The notes under the pieces were generated by a model that saw only the letters and a program-made list of their open reading frames with translations, had not been told where the DNA came from and ran no database searches. The position numbers and the translations under genes were made by a program. A stretch of 64,000 bases of DNA, from NCBI GenBank assembly GCA_018372435.1, contig JAHAJA010000002.1:1-64000 (forward strand), in the 5' to 3' direction. Below, piece by piece: positions 25,808 to 35,730 of this stretch (its first letter is position 1; each line of letters opens with the position of its first letter). Source of the DNA: Clostridiales bacterium. Its GTDB lineage: Bacteria; Bacillota; Clostridia; Lachnospirales; Lachnospiraceae.

Positions 25808-28800
25808 ATGAAAATGAATAAAATCTTAAGAAAGGTATTAGCACTGACATTAGTATTGGCATTTGTAACGTCATTTTTTGGCGATAAAGGAATAACGATT
25901 AATGTAGTTAAGGCTGCATCTTCTTATAATTTGTATTCTGGTTCATCTACGACACCTGTTACGGAATTGGTACTGAATGAAGGTGAAGTTGACCTAAGAA
26001 TATCTTCTTCTGACAATACAACAGTTGGAGTTGATTTTACGTGGACTGTAACACCGCAAAATGGAGAAGTTGTTGATATTCAAGAACAAACAGGTGCAAT
26101 TGGCGATGGAAATATTAAAGGTAAACAAATCAAGATTTCGCCAAAGCGACCTGGTCAAGCTACAGTAACACTCCAATATGATAATAATGGTACAACAAGT
26201 ACATTAGCTTGTGAAATCTATGTAGGGTTTACAATTGACTCTTCGGATAATGCGGCGTTCCCAATTAAGAAGGACGGTAAAAATAGGGTATTGGTATTGG
26301 ATACAAAGGCAGGAATGAAGTATGCCACTTCATATCCTACAAAACCAACGAATGGTAACTTAAGTTTTGCTTATACGAATGTCAATTATGCAATGACATG
26401 GACAACTTCCAATAGCCGTGTAGCAAAAGTGGATAATGTAGGTAACGTAACGGCTGTAGGTGCGGGATATTGTACCATAACAGGTAAGGCTGTAACGAAG
26501 GCTAATTCAGGTAGGATTATCAGTGATACAATAGATGTACTGGTAATGCCCCATGGATACAGTTCTCTTCCTATGTCTGATACAACAGAAATCATGACAG
26601 ACTACAATAAAGCACATGTGTTTAAACCTTATCAATCGACAGGGGATCAGTTTTATGTTAACTCTACGGTGGCATCTGAACTTTATTACATGATTTATCA
26701 ACGCAAAGGTGATGAAGTTATTGATACTGCAGCACTTGCGACTATGAAGACTACTGACAAGGTAAAATTAACAGCGGATACAGTTTCGAATAAAGTTAGT
26801 GTCAACGCTTCCTCAAAAGCTGGTCGATATTATATGAATACATATATCGGTGATGGTGGTACTGGTAAGAAAGAGATTATTAATGAAAATTATCTATATA
26901 ATGATGGATATCCATATCATATGTACTTTGATATTCCAATTCACTTTAATAATATAGCGGATACTGGATCTGGTACCATTCGTATGAATGTTAATGACAT
27001 ATATAGTTTATTAGATAATTCTAATATTCAAGCATTAAATCATTTTAATATTGATGTACCTACTTCAGCTAAACAATACCTTTCCTATTCGAATGGTGAA
27101 TTATCAGCGCTTAAAGAAGGTACTGCTGAAATCACAATGACTCTAAAAGCAGACTATGCAGATTTATATAAAGAAGCAGCAGGTACAAAATATACATTAA
27201 AGGTTGAAATTGCAGATGGACTTAAGTTAAATGTTACAGAAGCAAATATTCCAGTAGGTCCTAAAGTGTTACAATTAAAGGTTACAAACAATAATATTGC
27301 AGATGTTACATGGACATCTTCTAACAAATCAGTTGTTACAGTTGACGCAGATGGATATTTAACTGGTGTTAAAGATGGTGAAGCTGAGGTTATTGCATCA
27401 GCAGTAGTTGATGGTGTTGTAAAGAGAGCAATCTGTAAGATTTACGTATATTCTTCAGCAAGTAAGATTACAATTACACCATCAGAATTGTCCTTATTCG
27501 TTGATGATGTTAAGACTGTGAAAGCAGTTTTTGAACCATCTGGAGTTACAAGTGTGGATCTAAGATGGATTTCTCTTGATGAGAATATTGCAACTGTTAA
27601 AGTGGAAGCAGGAAGTACAAGAATTGCTAATGTAACAGGTAAAAAAGCTGGTGAAACATTGATTATGGCTGTTAGTACGAATAATATCGTACTTGGTACA
27701 TGTAAGGTTACTGTCACAGAATTAATTGAAAGCATTACATTATCCGATACAAGCGTAGAAGTTCCATTGTCACAAGGGTCTTATACGATAACAGCAACAG
27801 TACAACCATCAACAGCAAGTGCAAAAGATATTGTTTGGTCATCAAGTAATGAGAAAGTTGCGACTGTAGATGGTGGTAAGTTAAAATTATTGTCTGCTGG
27901 TGAAACTATCATTGCGGCTTCTGCACCAGGTACAAATGCAACAACCAAATACTGTCGTGTTAAGGTTACAGAATCGGTAACAGGGTTAAAATTAGCATCT
28001 TCAGAAAAAATAGTTTATATGGGTGAGACCACGACCATTGGTTATACGGTATTACCTACAACAGCGGGAAATAAGAAGGTTACTTGGTCATCAACAAAAC
28101 CTTCAGTTGCTACTGTTAATGCGTCAACTGGTTTAATTACACCAGTAGCAGTTGGTGAAACAACGATAATTGCAAGAACGGTAGAAGGAAATTTCATGGG
28201 TACTTGTACTATATATGTTAAAGAGCAAGCAAAGGGAATTTCTATTGGGTTAAGAGATGTTGTAGTGCAAGTAGGAGAGGAATATAAGATTCCATATACC
28301 TTGAATCCGGCTTCCTCTACGGAGGCTAATATAACTTGGACCTCTACAAACACAGCTGTTGCTACTGTAACAGATAAAGGTGTGGTTAAAGGTGTAGCAC
28401 AAGGCTCTACAATTATCATGGCTAAGCTAATTAATGGTGAAATTGCATACTGTAATGTAGTAGTAGAGGAAGAAGTATCGGGATTACAACTTAATTACGA
28501 TAAGAAGACGATTTACAAAGATAAATCATTCACATTAAAGGCAACGGTAACACCAAACGGTGCTACAAACCCTAAAGTAACATTTGAATCGTCCAATGAA
28601 AGTGTTGCTACGGTTTCTTCAAAGGGTAAAGTAACGGGTAAGAAAACAGGTACGGCAATTATTACAGTTACTACCAAAGAAAATGGTTATAAGGCATTCT
28701 GTGTAGTTACAGTTAAGCAGAATGTAACAAAAATTAAATTGAATTATTCAAGCTATAAGCTTGGGTATAAGAAGTCTGTTCAATTAAAAGCAACGGTTAC

Positions 28801-29692
28801 AACAACTGCTTCTAATAAGAAGATCAAATGGACTTCAAGCAATCCTTCTGTAGCTTCAGTAAATTCATCGGGTAAAGTTACTGCTAAAAAGTATGGAACA
28901 ACAACGATTACAGCGACAGCGACAGATGGAAGCAAAGTTAAAGCTACATGTAAGATACAGGTAGTACGTTTAGTAACAAGTGTGAAACTAAACCGTTATT
29001 CTATGACGGTAGTTGCCGGTAGAAAAGCTACATTAAAAGCCACTATTTCTCCAAAGAGTGCAACTTATAAGTCAGTAACATGGTCTTCTAGTGATAAATC
29101 CATAGCTACTGTAGATTCAAAGGGTACGGTATATGCATTGCAGCCAGGTATAGTATATATAACTGCAAAAGCAAAGGATAGCAGTAATAAAAAAGCTGTT
29201 TGCCGTGTTGAAGTAAAGGCAGCAGTTAGTGCATCGAATATTACAATCATTACTGATGATGTTGTATTAGCGGTTAATCAATCAAAGGTAATGCCTAAGT
29301 CTGTTACTCCTCCTACAAGTACAGATAGTGTAACCTGGGAGTCGGATAACGATTATGTAGCAACGGTTAATAAATCAACAGGTAAAGTAACTGGTAAACA
29401 CCCAGGTACATGTACCATTACTGCTTACACAACTAGTGGTAAGATGGATACAGCTACTGTAACCGTTCTTGGTATTAGTAGAACTGCGCTTACAATAGAG
29501 CAATATTCACAACATCAGTTATACCTTGAAAGTGTTTCTACTGGTGTAACATGGGAATCAACGAATATGAGTGTAGCAACCGTAGATAATCGAGGCAATG
29601 TAATTGCTAGAAAGCCAGGTAAAGCTACAATTGTTGCAACGTATAGAGGAACGAAGTTCTACTGTAGAGTTACCGTTAAGAAAATAAACTAG
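25808..29692 (+). CDS. Large secreted Ig-like (BIG_2) repeat surface protein
   Basis: The 1294-residue protein has a signal peptide (basic start, hydrophobic 11-24, then VVKAAS) and is built of bacterial Ig-like domains. The core motif (V/I-T-W-x-S-S-N, V-A-T-V, G-x-V-T-G, G-x-A-x-I) recurs about 11 times, near residues 196, 499, 585, 675, 757, 841, 924, 1005, 1090, 1175 and 1247. The last nine copies have a nearly regular 72-91-residue period. Residues 245-480 are different and may be a separate domain. There is no LPxTG motif or C-terminal anchor. Such proteins usually mediate adhesion or polysaccharide binding. AGGAGG is 9 nt before the ATG. The 258-bp gap upstream holds no clear element. 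Confidence 0.9.
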   Translation: MKMNKILRKVLALTLVLAFVTSFFGDKGITINVVKAASSYNLYSGSSTTPVTELVLNEGEVDLRISSSDNTTVGVDFTWTVTPQNGEVVDIQEQTGAIGDGNIKGKQIKISPKRPGQATVTLQYDNNGTTSTLACEIYVGFTIDSSDNAAFPIKKDGKNRVLVLDTKAGMKYATSYPTKPTNGNLSFAYTNVNYAMTWTTSNSRVAKVDNVGNVTAVGAGYCTITGKAVTKANSGRIISDTIDVLVMPHGYSSLPMSDTTEIMTDYNKAHVFKPYQSTGDQFYVNSTVASELYYMIYQRKGDEVIDTAALATMKTTDKVKLTADTVSNKVSVNASSKAGRYYMNTYIGDGGTGKKEIINENYLYNDGYPYHMYFDIPIHFNNIADTGSGTIRMNVNDIYSLLDNSNIQALNHFNIDVPTSAKQYLSYSNGELSALKEGTAEITMTLKADYADLYKEAAGTKYTLKVEIADGLKLNVTEANIPVGPKVLQLKVTNNNIADVTWTSSNKSVVTVDADGYLTGVKDGEAEVIASAVVDGVVKRAICKIYVYSSASKITITPSELSLFVDDVKTVKAVFEPSGVTSVDLRWISLDENIATVKVEAGSTRIANVTGKKAGETLIMAVSTNNIVLGTCKVTVTELIESITLSDTSVEVPLSQGSYTITATVQPSTASAKDIVWSSSNEKVATVDGGKLKLLSAGETIIAASAPGTNATTKYCRVKVTESVTGLKLASSEKIVYMGETTTIGYTVLPTTAGNKKVTWSSTKPSVATVNASTGLITPVAVGETTIIARTVEGNFMGTCTIYVKEQAKGISIGLRDVVVQVGEEYKIPYTLNPASSTEANITWTSTNTAVATVTDKGVVKGVAQGSTIIMAKLINGEIAYCNVVVEEEVSGLQLNYDKKTIYKDKSFTLKATVTPNGATNPKVTFESSNESVATVSSKGKVTGKKTGTAIITVTTKENGYKAFCVVTVKQNVTKIKLNYSSYKLGYKKSVQLKATVTTTASNKKIKWTSSNPSVASVNSSGKVTAKKYGTTTITATATDGSKVKATCKIQVVRLVTSVKLNRYSMTVVAGRKATLKATISPKSATYKSVTWSSSDKSIATVDSKGTVYALQPGIVYITAKAKDSSNKKAVCRVEVKAAVSASNITIITDDVVLAVNQSKVMPKSVTPPTSTDSVTWESDNDYVATVNKSTGKVTGKHPGTCTITAYTTSGKMDTATVTVLGISRTALTIEQYSQHQLYLESVSTGVTWESTNMSVATVDNRGNVIARKPGKATIVATYRGTKFYCRVTVKKIN

Positions 29693-29707
29693 TAAATTTA
29701 TAGTAAA

Positions 29708-29740
29708 TAGGCCCGTGTAAGTTTGACTATCACGGGCCTA
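29708..29740. terminator. GC-rich hairpin after the Ig-like gene
   Basis: TAGGCCCGTG (29708-29717) pairs with CACGGGCCTA (29731-29740). No T-run follows, so it could be a weak terminator or an mRNA 3'-end stabiliser. Confidence 0.55.
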
Positions 29741-29892
29741 TATGATATTATAATAATGTCATAATTGTTGGTAATTATGGTGGGAGATTATAAAGTAAAA
29801 TTAATTGGAGGGTATAGGTTGTTAAGCTAGTTTTTCAACCGAAAATTGTGCTATGCACAAAGTCTCCAGACATAAGAAAGGAGCAATTAATT

Positions 29893-30870
29893 ATGGATAG
29901 TAATCAAAATCCGAATTCAAGAGAGAATAATGATTATGTATTTAATTTTTACACATCAGGAAGCGCAGATGGAGCGAGAGAACCTAAGAATGAGGCACCG
30001 AAAGGAAACTTTTCTATGGATGGTTCAAACTATAATTTAAATGGTTCATCTAATGCAAACAACGGAAATAATGAATACAGTAATCAATATAGCAATCAAT
30101 ACAATGAACAATACAATAATCAGTATAACAACCAGTATAATAATCAATATAGTAACTATAGTGCAAATGCATCGTATGGTGGATATGCAGCACCTTATTC
30201 CAATCAAAATCTAGATGCAAAGGTTCAAAATGTAATGGCTAAGACATTTGCCTTCATGTTTGCGGTTTTGTTAGTTACAGCAGTCTCAGCTTATGCCACA
30301 GCACACTCCAATTTAATATATAGTTTGTTAGAGTCTAATTTATCGTGGTATGGTATGATTATTGCAGAGGTTGTAACCGTTATCTTAGCTCAAGTTGCAA
30401 TGAAGAAAAACAATGTTGCTATGTCTGCAGTTATGTTATTGGCGTATTCAATTGTTAATGGTATGACGTTATCAATAATATTCTTAGTATATGATCTTGG
30501 ATCAATAGTAACAATGTTTGTTTTAGCGGCTACCGTATTCGGGGTTTTAGCTATCTTTGGGTTAGTTACTAAACGTGATTTGAGTGCTCTTGGTAGCGTT
30601 GGTATTATGGCCTTAACTGGTGTAATTTTATTATCAATAATTAATATTTTTGCTAAGAGTAGTGGATTGAGTTTAGCACTTGCAGCAGTTGGATTAGCAG
30701 TATTTATAGGATTGACAGCATATGATGTTCAAAAAATCAAAGCATTAGCAAAACAGAACACGAATAATTCTACAACTGTTTTAGCTATGTTTGGAGCATT
30801 AATGTTATATCTTGATTTAGTTAACATCTTCTTATATTTACTTCGTCTTTTTGGTAGAAGTAACGATTAA
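29893..30870 (+). CDS. Bax inhibitor-1/YccA family membrane protein
   Basis: The 325-residue protein has a soluble N-terminal region of about 110 residues with a low-complexity Asn/Gln/Tyr tract (repeats of NNQYNNQY, about residues 58-92), then about seven membrane helices of the BI-1 family. The C-terminal part GLTAYDVQKIKAL and MLYLDLVNIFLYLLRLFG is characteristic; the Asp residues correspond to the pH-sensing pair in YetJ. BI-1 homologues are calcium-leak channels. AAAGGAG is 9 nt before the ATG at 29893, which is preferred over an in-frame ATG at 29848. Confidence 0.88.
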   Translation: MDSNQNPNSRENNDYVFNFYTSGSADGAREPKNEAPKGNFSMDGSNYNLNGSSNANNGNNEYSNQYSNQYNEQYNNQYNNQYNNQYSNYSANASYGGYAAPYSNQNLDAKVQNVMAKTFAFMFAVLLVTAVSAYATAHSNLIYSLLESNLSWYGMIIAEVVTVILAQVAMKKNNVAMSAVMLLAYSIVNGMTLSIIFLVYDLGSIVTMFVLAATVFGVLAIFGLVTKRDLSALGSVGIMALTGVILLSIINIFAKSSGLSLALAAVGLAVFIGLTAYDVQKIKALAKQNTNNSTTVLAMFGALMLYLDLVNIFLYLLRLFGRSND

Positions 30871-30917
30871 GGGAATAACGATTAAAGGAATTAATTAAGA
30901 GTTATATAAGAATCTTG

Positions 30918-30958
30918 AAGGAGAAGTTTCAACGATGTTGAAACTTCTCCTTTTTAAT
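30918..30958 (+). terminator. Strong intrinsic terminator
   Basis: A 14-bp perfect stem, GGAGAAGTTTCAAC (30920-30933) with GTTGAAACTTCTCC (30937-30950), is followed by TTTTT. It separates the accessory block from recN. Confidence 0.93.
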
Positions 30959-30972
30959 TTTTAAAATCTAAC

Positions 30973-31001
30973 TTGCAATTGTAAAAATCATATGATAAAA
31001 T
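30973..31001 (+). promoter_or_regulatory. Sigma-A-type promoter of recN
   Basis: TTGCAA (30973-30978) and TAAAAT (30996-31001) with 17-bp spacing lie about 100 bp before recN. No LexA-type box is obvious. Confidence 0.6.
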
Positions 31002-31099
31002 AAAAAAAAGAACAAATGTTTGGTTTGCTAAAAATGAACGACAGATAGATAAAAGATTAAAAATAAAAGAAGGAACGAAAGTAGAGAGGAGGAGCCATA

Positions 31100-32782
31100 G
31101 TGTTATTAAATCTTCATGTAAAGAATTTAGCTATTATTGATGAAGTAGAAGTTTATTTTTCTGATAATCTCAATATTCTATCAGGAGAAACAGGAGCAGG
31201 TAAGTCCATTATAATAGGCTCAATTAACATTGCACTAGGAGCTAAGGTACCAAAAGATATTATAAGAAAAGGTGCTGATTACGCTTTGGTAGAATTGGTT
31301 TTTCAAGTTGAAGACATTAATTGCATAGAAGCATTAAAAGAACTTGATGTACCAATGCAGGATAATCAAGTTATTATATCTCGGAAAATAATGAATGGCA
31401 GAAGTGTTAGTAAAGTGAATGGCGAAATTGTTCCAACTTCATTATTAAAGGATATAGCAGCATTATTAATTGATATTCATGGACAACATGAACATCAATC
31501 GTTAATACATAAGAGAACACATCTTAATATACTCGACCGATATGCGAAAGAAGAAATTAAAGATTTAAAAGAGAAGGTTGCACACTCATTTCAAATTTAT
31601 CGTAATGCGTTAAATGAATTGAATGACGCATCTGTAGATGAGGATAAGAGAATAAGAGAAATCTCTTTTTTAGAATATGAAATTAATGAAATCGAATCCG
31701 CAAGGTTAAAGGAAGGAGAAGATGAAGAACTAACAGTACAATATAAGAAATTATCGAATGCGAATACTATAGTTGAAGGCTTATCAAGCGTATATCAGCT
31801 TACTGGTAATGAGGATTCGGGTTCAGTTTCTGATTCAATTGGGCAAGCATCAAAGATATTATCGAAAATGGAGAACTATGATAATGAAGTTACCCAATTT
31901 ACAAATTTCATGTCAGACCTTGAGGATATGATACACGATTTTAATAGGAATATTAAAGATTATCTTGAACAGATAAATGTTGATCGTGAAGAATTGAATA
32001 TAACTAGCGAAAGACTTGATTTAATTCATAATTTAAAATCAAAATATGGGAATACTATATCAGATATATTAAGGTATTGTGAAGAAAGTAAAACTCGTTT
32101 AGAAAAATATTTGGATTATGATAATTATATCAATCAACTAAGAAAGAAAGTAGAAATTGAACGAACTAATTTAGAAGATTTATCTTATAGATTATCAGAA
32201 ATAAGAAAACGAAATGCAAGTAAATTATCATTAGATATAAAAGAAGCACTTATTGACTTGAATTTCCTTGATGTACGATTTGATATGAATTTTGCAACAT
32301 TTTCTGATTTTACTTATAATGGTATAGACGATGCAGAGTTTTTGATTTCCACTAATCCTGGAGAAGATATGAAGCCACTTGGTAAGATTGCTTCTGGTGG
32401 TGAATTATCTAGAATTATGTTAGCAATTAAATCAATTTTAGCAAATAATGATTCTATTGAGACATTAATTTTTGATGAAATTGATGTTGGTGTTAGTGGA
32501 AGAACCGCACAAAAAGTATCAGAAAAATTAGCTGTAATTGCAAAAAATCATCAAGTTCTTTGTATTACGCACTTACCTCAAATTGCTGCTATGGCAGATG
32601 AACATTACATTATTGAAAAGAAAGCAAGTGAAAACAGTACAACTACTAAGATCCGTCAATTAGACGAGTCCGAATCTATCCAAGAACTTGCTAGAATGTT
32701 AAGTGGAGCAGAACTAACAGAAACAGTAATTCAGAATGCAAGAGAAATGAAAGATTTGGCAAGTAACACAAAAAAATACTAG
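31100..32782 (+). CDS. recN: DNA repair protein RecN
   Basis: RecN is an SMC-like ATPase that acts early in double-strand break repair. The 560-residue protein has Walker A GETGAGKS (about 29-36), two coiled-coil arms, the ABC signature SGGELSRIMLAIKS and Walker B LIFDEIDVGVSGRTAQKV. The start is GTG at 31100 with GAGAGGAGGAG upstream. It restores the conserved recN-spoIVB-spo0A order after the insertion. Confidence 0.97.
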   Translation: MLLNLHVKNLAIIDEVEVYFSDNLNILSGETGAGKSIIIGSINIALGAKVPKDIIRKGADYALVELVFQVEDINCIEALKELDVPMQDNQVIISRKIMNGRSVSKVNGEIVPTSLLKDIAALLIDIHGQHEHQSLIHKRTHLNILDRYAKEEIKDLKEKVAHSFQIYRNALNELNDASVDEDKRIREISFLEYEINEIESARLKEGEDEELTVQYKKLSNANTIVEGLSSVYQLTGNEDSGSVSDSIGQASKILSKMENYDNEVTQFTNFMSDLEDMIHDFNRNIKDYLEQINVDREELNITSERLDLIHNLKSKYGNTISDILRYCEESKTRLEKYLDYDNYINQLRKKVEIERTNLEDLSYRLSEIRKRNASKLSLDIKEALIDLNFLDVRFDMNFATFSDFTYNGIDDAEFLISTNPGEDMKPLGKIASGGELSRIMLAIKSILANNDSIETLIFDEIDVGVSGRTAQKVSEKLAVIAKNHQVLCITHLPQIAAMADEHYIIEKKASENSTTTKIRQLDESESIQELARMLSGAELTETVIQNAREMKDLASNTKKY

Positions 32783-32864
32783 GGTTTTTATTAAGAAATC
32801 ACATATACTAATCAAACAAAGGTTATGAGTAAAAAATGACAACAGGAGTGTGAGGTGTGATTTC

Positions 32865-34151
32865 ATGTCTAGTAGAAAACAGATTTACAGGAGTCTATTG
32901 ATAATACTAGTTTTTTTAGATTTGATGGTTATTTTAGACATGGGAATAAAAAAAATGGCATCAAATATACCTAGTAACATACGGGTGCTTGTGGGGACGG
33001 AAGAAACATTTGACTTTGATCTCCCTGTTGAAGGTGATATAGAAACGGAACAAGTTGATGTATTCAATGTTGACAATAAACAGAATTTAAATAATAAGAT
33101 TCATATCAATTTGAATAAACCGTTTTCTATTCAATCATCTAAAGTAGGTGCATATTCAGTAGATTTAAAGTTATTTGGTAAATTTACATTAAAAAAAATT
33201 AACATAGATGTTATTGAGAGTGTTGAGGTTATTCCATCTGGTATGCCTATAGGAATCTATGTTAAGACGGATGGTGTTCTTGTACTAGGCACTGGCGACG
33301 TTACAAGCAGTGATGGAATGAATTATGAACCTGCATTAAATATACTTAAAAGTGGCGATTATATTGTTTCTATTGATGATGTGCCTGTAGCTACTATTGA
33401 TGATGTAATGAATTATATTAATAAGTCAAATGGCGCAAGTATGGAATTTTCGGTTCGAAGAAATAATGAATTAATAAAACTTAAAGTTACACCAGTTAAG
33501 AGTGCTGATGGAGATTATAAGATAGGTGTTTGGATTCGTGAAGACACACAAGGTATTGGAACATTAACGTTTACAACTACGGATAAAAAATTCGGTGCAC
33601 TTGGACATCCTATTACAGATATGGATACTGGAACTGTTTTAGAAATCAATCAAGGATCCATATACACAACACAGATCATAGATATCGTCAAAGGTAAATC
33701 AGGAGAACCAGGAGAAATTCTGGGTGTTATTAATCAAAGTGAAAAAAATAAGATAGGAACCATAGATTCAAATACAACACAAGGTATATATGGTAATCTA
33801 AAGGATAATAGCAATAAGATAAAACAAGGCGATGTAATGGAAATCGGTTTAAAACAAGATATTAAATTAGGAAAAGCTTATATCCGTTGCATGGTAGAGA
33901 AAGAATTAAAAGATTACGAGATAGAGATAGAAAAAATCAATTTAAATCCATCTGCAGAGAATAAAGGTATGGTTATTCGAATTACTGACGAGAGATTATT
34001 AAAAGTTACTAATGGTATTATACAAGGGATGAGTGGAAGCCCTATAATACAAGATAATAAATTAATTGGAGCAGTTACACATGTATTTATTCAAGATTCA
34101 ACAAAAGGTTACGGCACCTTTATTGAAAATATGATAATCAATACTAAATAG
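32865..34151 (+). CDS. spoIVB: SpoIVB peptidase (S55 family)
   Basis: SpoIVB is made in the forespore and cleaves SpoIVFA to trigger sigma-K activation in the mother cell. The 428-residue protein has a signal anchor (about 8-28), a PDZ domain (about 115-200) and the S55 serine peptidase domain. The catalytic His is in LGHPITDMDTG (about residue 248) and the Ser in GMSGSPI (about 390). ATG at 32865 follows GAGGTG by 7 nt; the GTG at 32850 abuts its own ribosome site and is rejected. Confidence 0.96.
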   Translation: MSSRKQIYRSLLIILVFLDLMVILDMGIKKMASNIPSNIRVLVGTEETFDFDLPVEGDIETEQVDVFNVDNKQNLNNKIHINLNKPFSIQSSKVGAYSVDLKLFGKFTLKKINIDVIESVEVIPSGMPIGIYVKTDGVLVLGTGDVTSSDGMNYEPALNILKSGDYIVSIDDVPVATIDDVMNYINKSNGASMEFSVRRNNELIKLKVTPVKSADGDYKIGVWIREDTQGIGTLTFTTTDKKFGALGHPITDMDTGTVLEINQGSIYTTQIIDIVKGKSGEPGEILGVINQSEKNKIGTIDSNTTQGIYGNLKDNSNKIKQGDVMEIGLKQDIKLGKAYIRCMVEKELKDYEIEIEKINLNPSAENKGMVIRITDERLLKVTNGIIQGMSGSPIIQDNKLIGAVTHVFIQDSTKGYGTFIENMIINTK

Positions 34152-34313
34152 TTATAAGAATAGTAATAAAGACGGATTTCTTTTTTGAAAGAATTTGTCC
34201 TTAATAAAAATTATGAGAATTAAATAAAAACCATCACCAATAAAAGGAAAAAAAAGTAAATCAATAATCGACGATTATCTCACTTTTTTATAGATGTATA
34301 GTGTTTCAATTAA

Positions 34314-34350
34314 CAAAGATGCAGATATCTATTATTTGCATCTTTGCTTT
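34314..34350 (+). terminator. Intrinsic terminator after spoIVB
   Basis: CAAAGATGCA (34314-34323) pairs with TGCATCTTTG (34337-34346), followed by CTTTTG. A weaker A-rich/T-rich hairpin lies at 34251-34289. Both fall in the 549-bp spoIVB-spo0A gap. Confidence 0.75.
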
Positions 34351-34393
34351 TGTTAGAATACTTGATGTAAATAAATATGTTGAAAAACAATTG

Positions 34394-34410
34394 GGTCGAT
34401 TGTTGTCGAT
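34394..34410 (+). promoter_or_regulatory. Possible Spo0A boxes
   Basis: GGTCGAT (34394-34400) and TGTCGAT (34404-34410) are direct repeats 10 bp apart. Each is close to the 0A box TGTCGAA. Their place upstream of spo0A would fit autoregulation, but each differs from consensus. Confidence 0.35.
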
Positions 34411-34575
34411 AAGAAATGTTTGAAATAATGTAAAATAATGGATATAATTTTGATGTGGTTAAAAATAATGATTGCAATTGATTTCTAACAATACTTGTAA
34501 AAATACCATAATTCTTATTGATATTACTAAAATATTGATAATGTAACAAAATATTACAATCAGTGGAAATATATG

Positions 34576-34605
34576 TTGACTAAGTAAGAGAAAATGAGAT
34601 ATACT
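34576..34605 (+). promoter_or_regulatory. Sigma-A-type promoter of spo0A
   Basis: TTGACT (34576-34581) and TATACT (34600-34605) are 18 bp apart, about 95 bp before the spo0A ATG. A sigma-H promoter could not be identified with confidence. Confidence 0.6.
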
Positions 34606-34700
34606 ACCTATTGTAACTACTTTTTATGGTATAGTAAGAGGTTGTTTGCTAGATTTTAATAACCTTTGTGAGGAATCAATTAGAAATTGGGAGGACTTTT

Positions 34701-35495
34701 ATGGGTAAGATTACGGTAGCTATTGTTGACGACAACGAAAGAATTGTAAATCTTCTTGAGACTATTTTAAAAGAGGATGATGATGTGGAAGTAGTAGGGA
34801 AAGCAGATAATGGGATTGATGCTTTAACTATTATTAAAGAAAAAAATCCTGATGTTGTTTTACTTGATTTAATTATGCCAAAACTTGATGGATTGGGAGT
34901 TCTTGAAAAGGTTAAGCATAATTCGGAATTTAAGAAAACACCAGCATTTATCGTGGTTACAGCTATTGGACAAGAGGGAGTTACTGAGAATGCATTTGAT
35001 TTGGGAGCTAGTTACTATATTATGAAACCATTTGATAATAATATTATATTATCGAGAATCAAACAAATTAAAGGTGAGTCAAGACTTGTTGATAATCACA
35101 GAGTAAGTACCTTTGAAAACAAATCAAATTACATGGAGAGAAATCTTGAGACTGATGTTACAAACATCATTCATGAGATAGGAGTTCCTGCTCATATTAA
35201 AGGGTATCAATACCTTAGAGATGCTATTATGATGTCGGTTAATGATAGTGAAATGTTGAATTCAATCACAAAGCTTTTGTATCCTTCCATTGCAAAACAA
35301 CATAAAACAACACCAAGCCGTGTTGAGAGAGCAATTCGTCATGCAATTGAAGTGGCATGGAGCAGAGGCAAGATGGATACGATAGATGATTTATTTGGTT
35401 ATACTGTAAGTAATGGAAAAGGCAAACCTACTAATTCGGAATTTGTTGCTCTAATTGCAGATAAAATACGTTTGGAATATAAATTTAGAGTTTAA
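34701..35495 (+). CDS. spo0A: Sporulation transcription factor Spo0A
   Basis: Spo0A is the master regulator of sporulation entry. The 264-residue protein has a receiver domain with acidic pocket DDN (10-12), phosphoacceptor Asp56 in DVVLLDLIMPKLDG and Lys in MKPFD. The C-terminal DNA-binding domain contains HEIGVPAHIKGYQYLRDAI and TPSRVERAIRHAIEVAWSRG, the recognition helix. ATG at 34701 has TGGGAGGA upstream; an earlier in-frame start at 34668 is not needed. It has its own promoter. Confidence 0.98.
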   Translation: MGKITVAIVDDNERIVNLLETILKEDDDVEVVGKADNGIDALTIIKEKNPDVVLLDLIMPKLDGLGVLEKVKHNSEFKKTPAFIVVTAIGQEGVTENAFDLGASYYIMKPFDNNIILSRIKQIKGESRLVDNHRVSTFENKSNYMERNLETDVTNIIHEIGVPAHIKGYQYLRDAIMMSVNDSEMLNSITKLLYPSIAKQHKTTPSRVERAIRHAIEVAWSRGKMDTIDDLFGYTVSNGKGKPTNSEFVALIADKIRLEYKFRV

Positions 35496-35730
35496 CAGTT
35501 TAAATATGGAAGCCTATAAAAAGTCAGATTTATAACATTTAATATTCAATTATTACTAATATTTTTTTTTAAAGTTCAGCCAAATATTGTATAATAGTTT
35601 ATTATAGCTTGTTAAGGTTATTTGACATGATTGTATATAGCGACTTTTAGAACTATCATATGTAATTGGGAGGATAGAATTTAAAAGTTACTGATAGGTT
35701 GACATAATAGAATTAGCAGGAGGAATTAGT

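Noticed and set aside
28042..28419. 125-codon minus-strand ORF inside the Ig-like gene
   Set aside because: A shadow of the repetitive Val/Thr-rich coding strand.
30058..30165. Short direct repeats as a CRISPR array
   Set aside because: They encode the in-frame Asn/Gln/Tyr tract of the Bax-inhibitor-like protein; there are no spacers.
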